A stretch of DNA of 39,418 nucleotides from Candidatus Thioglobus perditus (GTDB lineage Bacteria; Pseudomonadota; Gammaproteobacteria; PS1; Pseudothioglobaceae). Positions 35,288 through 39,418 of the stretch are shown piece by piece. Each line of letters starts with the position of its first letter. The first letter of the stretch is position 1. The DNA lies in contig PNQY01000080.1 of the NCBI GenBank assembly GCA_002909145.1, forward strand, positions 1 to 39,418, given 5' to 3'. Below the pieces are notes generated by a model. It saw only the letters and a list, made by a program, of their open reading frames with translations. It was not told the origin of the DNA and did not search any database. The translations under genes and the position numbers were made by a program.

Positions 35288-36039
35288 TGAATATTTCTAC
35301 TAACTACGACATTACTAAAGATGAATTGAAAGGCAAGGTTATTCTTGTTACTGGAGCAAACCGAGGATTTGGCAAAGCGCTAACTTTGGATCTTGCAAAG
35401 GCTGGAGCAACAGTTATTATGCTTGGTCGTGATCTTGGCTCTTTAGAGACGGCTTATGATGAAGTTGTGAATAATAATTTTGCAGAGCCAATTTTGTATC
35501 CAATGGATCTTGAGGGTGCAACTCCAGAGCATTATCAACAGCTACAAAAAGATATACTGGATAATTTTGGCAAGCTTGATGGTCTTATACACAATGCATC
35601 TACCATTGGCACAATGATGCCAATTGATCAATACGATATCAAAATCTGGTATTCAACTATGCAGATCAATGTTAACGCACCATTTATGCTTACCCAGTTT
35701 TTAATACCAGTACTAAATAAATCTGACGATTCACGAGTAATATTCCTATCCTCATCAGTAGGGCGTACAGCTCGTGCCTATTGGGGCGCTTATGGTGTGA
35801 GTAAGTTTGCTATTGAAGGTTTAAGCAAAACCCTGTCTGAGGAATTAGAAAAAACCAATATTAAAGTCAATTCTCTTGATCCGAGACGTATGCGTACTGA
35901 AATGAGAAGAACGGCCTATCCTGCAGAGAATGCAGAAAAAAACCCGTTGCCAGAAAGCATGTCCCCAGCTATTGTTTATTTAATGAGCGATGCTGCTAAA
36001 AATATAAATGGTGAGCAGTTAACTTTAGAGCTAGATTAG
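35287..36039 (+). CDS. yciK: YciK-type short-chain dehydrogenase
   Basis: A 250-residue classical SDR of the YciK type, substrate unknown. The TGANRGFG cofactor loop is at about 22-29, NAS (HNASTIG) near 99-104, the catalytic Ser in FLSSSVGR, and Y/K in YGVSK. The C-terminus PRRMRTEMRRTAYPAENAE matches the YciK family, which has a long conserved tail with arginine pairs. In Pseudomonas and E. coli-like genomes yciK sits beside gph or mupP; here rmuC lies between. Its stop shares bases with the suhB stop on the other strand. Confidence 0.9.
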   Translation: MNISTNYDITKDELKGKVILVTGANRGFGKALTLDLAKAGATVIMLGRDLGSLETAYDEVVNNNFAEPILYPMDLEGATPEHYQQLQKDILDNFGKLDGLIHNASTIGTMMPIDQYDIKIWYSTMQINVNAPFMLTQFLIPVLNKSDDSRVIFLSSSVGRTARAYWGAYGVSKFAIEGLSKTLSEELEKTNIKVNSLDPRRMRTEMRRTAYPAENAEKNPLPESMSPAIVYLMSDAAKNINGEQLTLELD

Positions 36040-36839
36040 CGCTGTAATTCTTTGGTTAGATGCGGATGTATAGTCTTTAAAATTTCTTTAAATACTTTTT
36101 CATTACCGGCAACAACATTTCCAGTTGTTAAAAATTTGTCTCTACCTGAAAAATCACCAATATATCCTCCTGCCTCTTTAACTAAAAGAGCACCTGCGGC
36201 AATATCCCAGATGTTAAGCTCAATCTCCCAAAAACCATCCATACGTCCAGCAGCTAAATAAGCCAAATCAAGTGCAGCCGAGCCAGCTCTACGAATGCCA
36301 GCAACTTGCGGATGAATAGCCTTAAACATCGCTAGATAAGCGTCTAGGTGCTGCGGGGCTTTAAATGGAAAACCTGTACCAATCAATGTGCCTTCAAATC
36401 CTTGGGTTTGAGTAACCCTAAGTCTTTGCTCATTCAAGTATGCGCCTTCACCTTTTGAAGCGGTAAACATTTCTTCTTTAAAGGGGTCGTATACAACAGC
36501 GTGTGTAGGTTCGTCATTCTCATATAAGGCAATCGACACTGAGTATTGTGGAAATCCGTGCAGATAGTTAGTAGTGCCATCAAGCGGGTCAAGAATCCAA
36601 ACAAAGCGTTTATCTTTGCCTACAATTTCGCCATTTTCTTCACCTAGAATACAATGATCAGGGAAGGCATATTTCAATTCATCTATAATAGCATCTTCAG
36701 CGGCCTTATCCACTTCTGAAACAAAGTCATTTGCCGCTTTGTTCTCAATGGTTAATCGGTCAATTTGATTGTGATATCTTAGAATGATATCGCCAGCTTT
36801 ACGCGCTGCTTTAATGGCAATATTTAATGTAGGATGCAT
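36036..36839 (-). CDS. suhB: Inositol-1-monophosphatase SuhB
   Basis: A Mg-dependent inositol phosphatase that in E. coli also takes part in rRNA antitermination. 267 residues from the ATG at 36839, which gives MHPTLNIAIKAARKAG, the family start; another ATG at 36848 would add three residues. Metal-binding motifs: GEENGE (about 65), DPLDGTTNYLHGFP (about 82-95) and the WDIAAGALLVKEAGG motif near 215-229. Divergent from trmJ with no gap, a gene pair that is also adjacent and divergent in E. coli and Pseudomonas. Confidence 0.96.
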   Translation of the reverse strand: MHPTLNIAIKAARKAGDIILRYHNQIDRLTIENKAANDFVSEVDKAAEDAIIDELKYAFPDHCILGEENGEIVGKDKRFVWILDPLDGTTNYLHGFPQYSVSIALYENDEPTHAVVYDPFKEEMFTASKGEGAYLNEQRLRVTQTQGFEGTLIGTGFPFKAPQHLDAYLAMFKAIHPQVAGIRRAGSAALDLAYLAAGRMDGFWEIELNIWDIAAGALLVKEAGGYIGDFSGRDKFLTTGNVVAGNEKVFKEILKTIHPHLTKELQR

Positions 36840-36846
36840 TAGCGTC

Positions 36847-37593
36847 ATGAATAAAAATAAAGAAATGAATTATACCTTCGATAGTGTACGTGTGGTTATG
36901 GTTAATACTACTGAGCCTGGCAATATTGGTGCAGCAGCACGCGCAATGAAAAATATGAATCTATCAAGACTTTATTTGGTGAATCCAAAAGGTTATCCGT
37001 CAGCTACAGCTACAGCTAGAGCCAGTGGTGCAGATGATGTACTTTCAAGTGCTGTTGTATGCAAAACACTAGAAGAGGCTTTAACAGGAACACATTTAGT
37101 GATTGGCGCTAGCGCACGTCAGCGCAATATAAAGTGGAAGCAAATGGACGTGGTTGGTGCCTGTAGTGAGATTCAAAAAACCACATCGGTTGATAGTCAA
37201 GAGGTGGCTGTAGTATTTGGTACAGAAAAATATGGTCTTACTAATGAAGAGCTGGATTTATGTCAAATACTTATGACTATTCCTGGAAATCCTAATTATT
37301 TCTCTTTAAATGTGGCATCAGCTATTCAGGTGTTTTCCTATCAAAATTATGTTTACAACACCACAACAGAGTTTGAAAAAAGCTCTAACGAGTTAGCAAG
37401 TTTTAATGAATTAGAGGGTTTTTACTCTCACCTTGCTCAAGTGCTTGAGCATATTGAATACTTCGAAGATAAGCGCCCTAAAGAGTTACTAATGCGTCGT
37501 TTAAGACGGTTTTTTGGTAGAGCTGAGCCTGAAAAGGAAGAGGTGGCTATTTTTAGAGGTATTTTAAGAAACATTCAACCCTTTAAAAAATAG
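36847..37593 (+). CDS. trmJ: tRNA (cytidine/uridine-2'-O-)-methyltransferase TrmJ
   Basis: Methylates the 2'-OH at tRNA position 32 using SAM. A SPOUT-fold enzyme of 248 residues from the ATG at 36847; a second ATG at 36865, just before MNYTFDSVRVVMVN, is also plausible. The longer frame reaching back to 36784 runs inside suhB and is rejected. Motif 1 is TTEPGNIGAAARAMKNM, motif 2 VVFGTEKYGLTNEEL and motif 3 MTIPGNPNYFSLNVASAIQVFSY, giving the SPOUT knot. iscR, often next in gammaproteobacteria, does not follow. Confidence 0.95.
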   Translation: MNKNKEMNYTFDSVRVVMVNTTEPGNIGAAARAMKNMNLSRLYLVNPKGYPSATATARASGADDVLSSAVVCKTLEEALTGTHLVIGASARQRNIKWKQMDVVGACSEIQKTTSVDSQEVAVVFGTEKYGLTNEELDLCQILMTIPGNPNYFSLNVASAIQVFSYQNYVYNTTTEFEKSSNELASFNELEGFYSHLAQVLEHIEYFEDKRPKELLMRRLRRFFGRAEPEKEEVAIFRGILRNIQPFKK

Positions 37594-37613
37594 CAAATTT
37601 TACAAATGATTAG

Positions 37614-37629
37614 TTTTTAGTGTTAAAAA
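37614..37629. terminator. AT-only hairpin between convergent trmJ and pilD
   Basis: TTTTTA (37614-37619), loop GTGT and TAAAAA (37624-37629). A perfect 6-bp stem in a 55-base gap between convergent genes, but with no G-C pair; it may end transcripts from both sides only weakly. Confidence 0.25.
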
Positions 37630-37648
37630 TAATAACAAAATTCTGTAT

Positions 37649-38416
37649 CTAAACCACTAAGGCGAATAAATTAAACCCAGTAATTAAAGCAATAAACAGC
37701 CCTAAAGATAAGAAAGGGATAAATGGAGTTTCTATTTCTTTTTTGATTACTAGTCCATAAATTGCAGGAATAAGTGCCAATATAGCCGCCAGAAATATTG
37801 CCGATATACCTAATTGAATGCCAAGCAGGCCGCCAATTACTCCAGCAATTGGTATGTCACCCTCACCAAGCGCTCTTTGGCTTTCTAATTCCTTGTTTTT
37901 AGTCATTTTTGCCTTAATAGTTTGAATGTAGAAGGTAAGAATAAGCTCCAATAAAACAAAGCCTCCCATAAAGATTAAAGTATTTTTCCAGTCACCAATT
38001 GCCAGTGTGAGGAGTACGGCAATGATTAATAAATAGTCCGGTACCGCCTTGTATTTAAAATCAATAAATGAAAGAACAATCAAGTTGTAGAAGAGTGCAG
38101 CTGTGAGTATCAAATCTAAATCAAACAATTGCTGATTGTATAGTAGCACTGTCACTATTCCGGTTGTTAGCTCGACTACAGGATAGACAGCAGATATTGG
38201 CTTGGAGCAACTGGAACACTTGCCTTTTAAAAACAAATATGACAACAAAGGAATGTTTTCATACCAACTAATTTTATGTTGACAGTGTGGACACTCAGAA
38301 CCAATAGGATTAAATAGAGAAATACCTAAAGGTAGTCGGTGAATCAGAACATTTAAGAATGAACCAAAGACCAGCCCAATAAAAAATACAATTAAATAGA
38401 TACCCATATGAACCAT
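37649..38416 (-). CDS. pilD: Prepilin peptidase / N-methyltransferase PilD
   Basis: An inner-membrane aspartyl protease that cuts prepilins after their Gly and methylates the new N-terminus. 255 residues with about eight hydrophobic segments. The N-terminal GSFLNVLIHRLP (18-29) and the four-Cys zinc domain (C42, C45, C67, C70) are followed by catalytic Asp in FIDFKYKAVPD (near 118) and in GEGDIP (near 190, the GxGD motif). Slightly short against Pseudomonas PilD (290). A second ATG at 38407 is possible. Divergent from pilT, so two type IV pilus genes share a control region. Confidence 0.95.
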   Translation of the reverse strand: MVHMGIYLIVFFIGLVFGSFLNVLIHRLPLGISLFNPIGSECPHCQHKISWYENIPLLSYLFLKGKCSSCSKPISAVYPVVELTTGIVTVLLYNQQLFDLDLILTAALFYNLIVLSFIDFKYKAVPDYLLIIAVLLTLAIGDWKNTLIFMGGFVLLELILTFYIQTIKAKMTKNKELESQRALGEGDIPIAGVIGGLLGIQLGISAIFLAAILALIPAIYGLVIKKEIETPFIPFLSLGLFIALITGFNLFALVV

Positions 38417-38495
38417 TTTAGCTTAATAACCTTGTATTTAATGCTACAATAAAATTCTATATGGAAGGGTGTTTATTAATTTTTGGAGAAAATTA

Positions 38496-39418
38496 ATGTT
38501 CGAAATTATAGAAAGATACGCAAATGAGTACAAATTTTCTGATATTCATATCAAGGAGAATCAGCCGTTAATCTTGCGCATCAATGGTGAGATGACCAAA
38601 CCTAGTGAAGATGTTATATCTGCACGAGCACTAAAAGAATTCGCTAACGAAGCACTCACAGAAGACCAAAAAAACCACCTGGAAGAGATTCGCGACGTTG
38701 ATTTAGCTATTGAGACTGGTGCCTATCGTTTTCGTGTTAATTTTTTCTACACATCAGACGGTCTTTCAGCAGTTTTGCGTAAGATTGAAACTGAAATCCC
38801 CACTATGGAGCAACTCAATCTGCCGTACGTAATGCAAGAGATGAGTGAAAAGCCGAACGGACTTATCTTAGTGACGGGTCCAACGGGTTCGGGTAAGTCC
38901 ACTTCACTTGCTGCCCTTATAGGTGAGATTAATGCCACTAGAAAAGGTCATATTCTTACTGTAGAAGATCCTATTGAGTACATTCATCATTCTAAAGAGT
39001 GTACCGTTTCTCAGCGTGAAGTAGGGCGTGATGCGCACTCATTTGCTAGCGCACTTCGAGCCTCACTTCGTGAAGACCCTGATGTGATTTTAGTGGGTGA
39101 GATGCGTGATCGTGAAACTATTCAGCTCGCCCTCACCGCTGCAGAAACAGGGCATTTAGTTTTTGGTACTCTCCATACCTCAGGCGCACCCAACACCATT
39201 AACCGTATTATTGATGTGTTCCCTGCCGAGCAACAAAGTCAAGTTAGAGCGCAACTCTCACAATCTTTGCAAATGGTAGTTACACAGCGCTTATTTAGAA
39301 CGGCAGATGGCGAAAGCAGGGTGGCGGCATTTGAAATTATGGTATGTAACCATGCGGTACGCAATCTTATTCGTGAAAATAAAATTTTCCAAATTGAATC
39401 AATCATGCAAACAGCCAG
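38496..39418 (+). CDS. pilT: Twitching motility ATPase PilT (3' end beyond window)
   Basis: The retraction ATPase of type IV pili. 307 codons are visible and the frame is still open at the window end, against about 345 in full. The start is ATG 38496, with GGAGA six bases upstream. The N-terminal PAS-like domain (SDIHI ... RINGEM) is followed by Walker A GPTGSGKST (about 128-136), the Asp box VEDPIEYI, the Walker B with GEMRDRETIQLAL and the His box TAAETGHLVFGTLHT. The AIRNLIRE-type region (AVRNLIRE) is near the visible end. G+C is near 50 percent in its second half, well above its neighbours. Confidence 0.95.
   Translation, partial: MFEIIERYANEYKFSDIHIKENQPLILRINGEMTKPSEDVISARALKEFANEALTEDQKNHLEEIRDVDLAIETGAYRFRVNFFYTSDGLSAVLRKIETEIPTMEQLNLPYVMQEMSEKPNGLILVTGPTGSGKSTSLAALIGEINATRKGHILTVEDPIEYIHHSKECTVSQREVGRDAHSFASALRASLREDPDVILVGEMRDRETIQLALTAAETGHLVFGTLHTSGAPNTINRIIDVFPAEQQSQVRAQLSQSLQMVVTQRLFRTADGESRVAAFEIMVCNHAVRNLIRENKIFQIESIMQTA

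Noticed and set aside
36784-36846. 21-residue N-terminal extension of TrmJ inside suhB
   Set aside because: The extension is the antisense of the conserved SuhB N-terminus; the family start fits the ATG at 36847 or 36865.

Overview
The window is an AT-rich stretch (about one third G+C by eye) of a gammaproteobacterial chromosome, packed with core genes. No gap between genes exceeds about 210 bases. The gene set points to a marine sulfur-oxidiser type such as the SUP05/Thioglobus and mussel-symbiont group: single-copy housekeeping genes, tiny or negative spacing, short forms of GlnD, RecR and QueF, an AmgK/MurU cell-wall recycling pair, and type IV pilus genes. That placement is inferred from gene content and composition; no search was run.

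Layout. Positions 1-922 hold a TSUP (TauE/SafE) permease whose stop codon lies inside a 63-bp imperfect palindrome resembling an integron attC site, so this may be the last cassette of an array to the left. A leftward operon valS - SH3/coiled-coil protein - guaB follows (5914 to 1060). A rightward run (5969-8043) carries a GIY-YIG nuclease, FetB-like permease, a Rof-like Rho modulator, a HIT protein and YjbQ. Next is a leftward block: 4.5S SRP RNA, dnaX, ybaB, recR and a methyltransferase (11327 to 8048), preceded on the same strand by a cell-envelope operon (17471 to 11405): Mth938-like protein, rodA, mltB, dacA, a D-amino-acid-type aminotransferase, amgK, murU.

A long rightward run (17606-28545) holds a Sel1 protein, gltX, glnD, trxA, rho, lptF, queF, pcnB, an SDR, xseB and ispA. 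It meets head-on the leftward lipid operon yceD - rpmF - plsX - fabH (31216 to 28542). Then come an orphan TolC-like protein (+), plsC (-), a HAD phosphatase - rmuC - yciK (+), suhB (-), trmJ (+), pilD (-) and the 5' part of pilT (+), cut by the window end.

How the genes fit together. The strongest theme is peptidoglycan: RodA builds, MltB and DacA trim, AmgK and MurU salvage MurNAc to UDP-MurNAc, and the HAD phosphatase at 33517-34164, beside a yciK homologue, is probably the MurNAc-6-phosphate phosphatase MupP rather than a true phosphoglycolate phosphatase. A second theme is transcription termination: rho with a structured leader, a Rof-like Rho antagonist, and several convergent gene pairs whose ends overlap with no room for an intrinsic terminator. 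dnaX carries a run of nine A that in either slipped frame leads to a stop within seven codons, which would give a gamma-like short product.

I did not find a clearly undescribed multi-gene system. The best leads are the cassette-like TSUP locus, the dnaX slippage site and the Rof/rho pairing.
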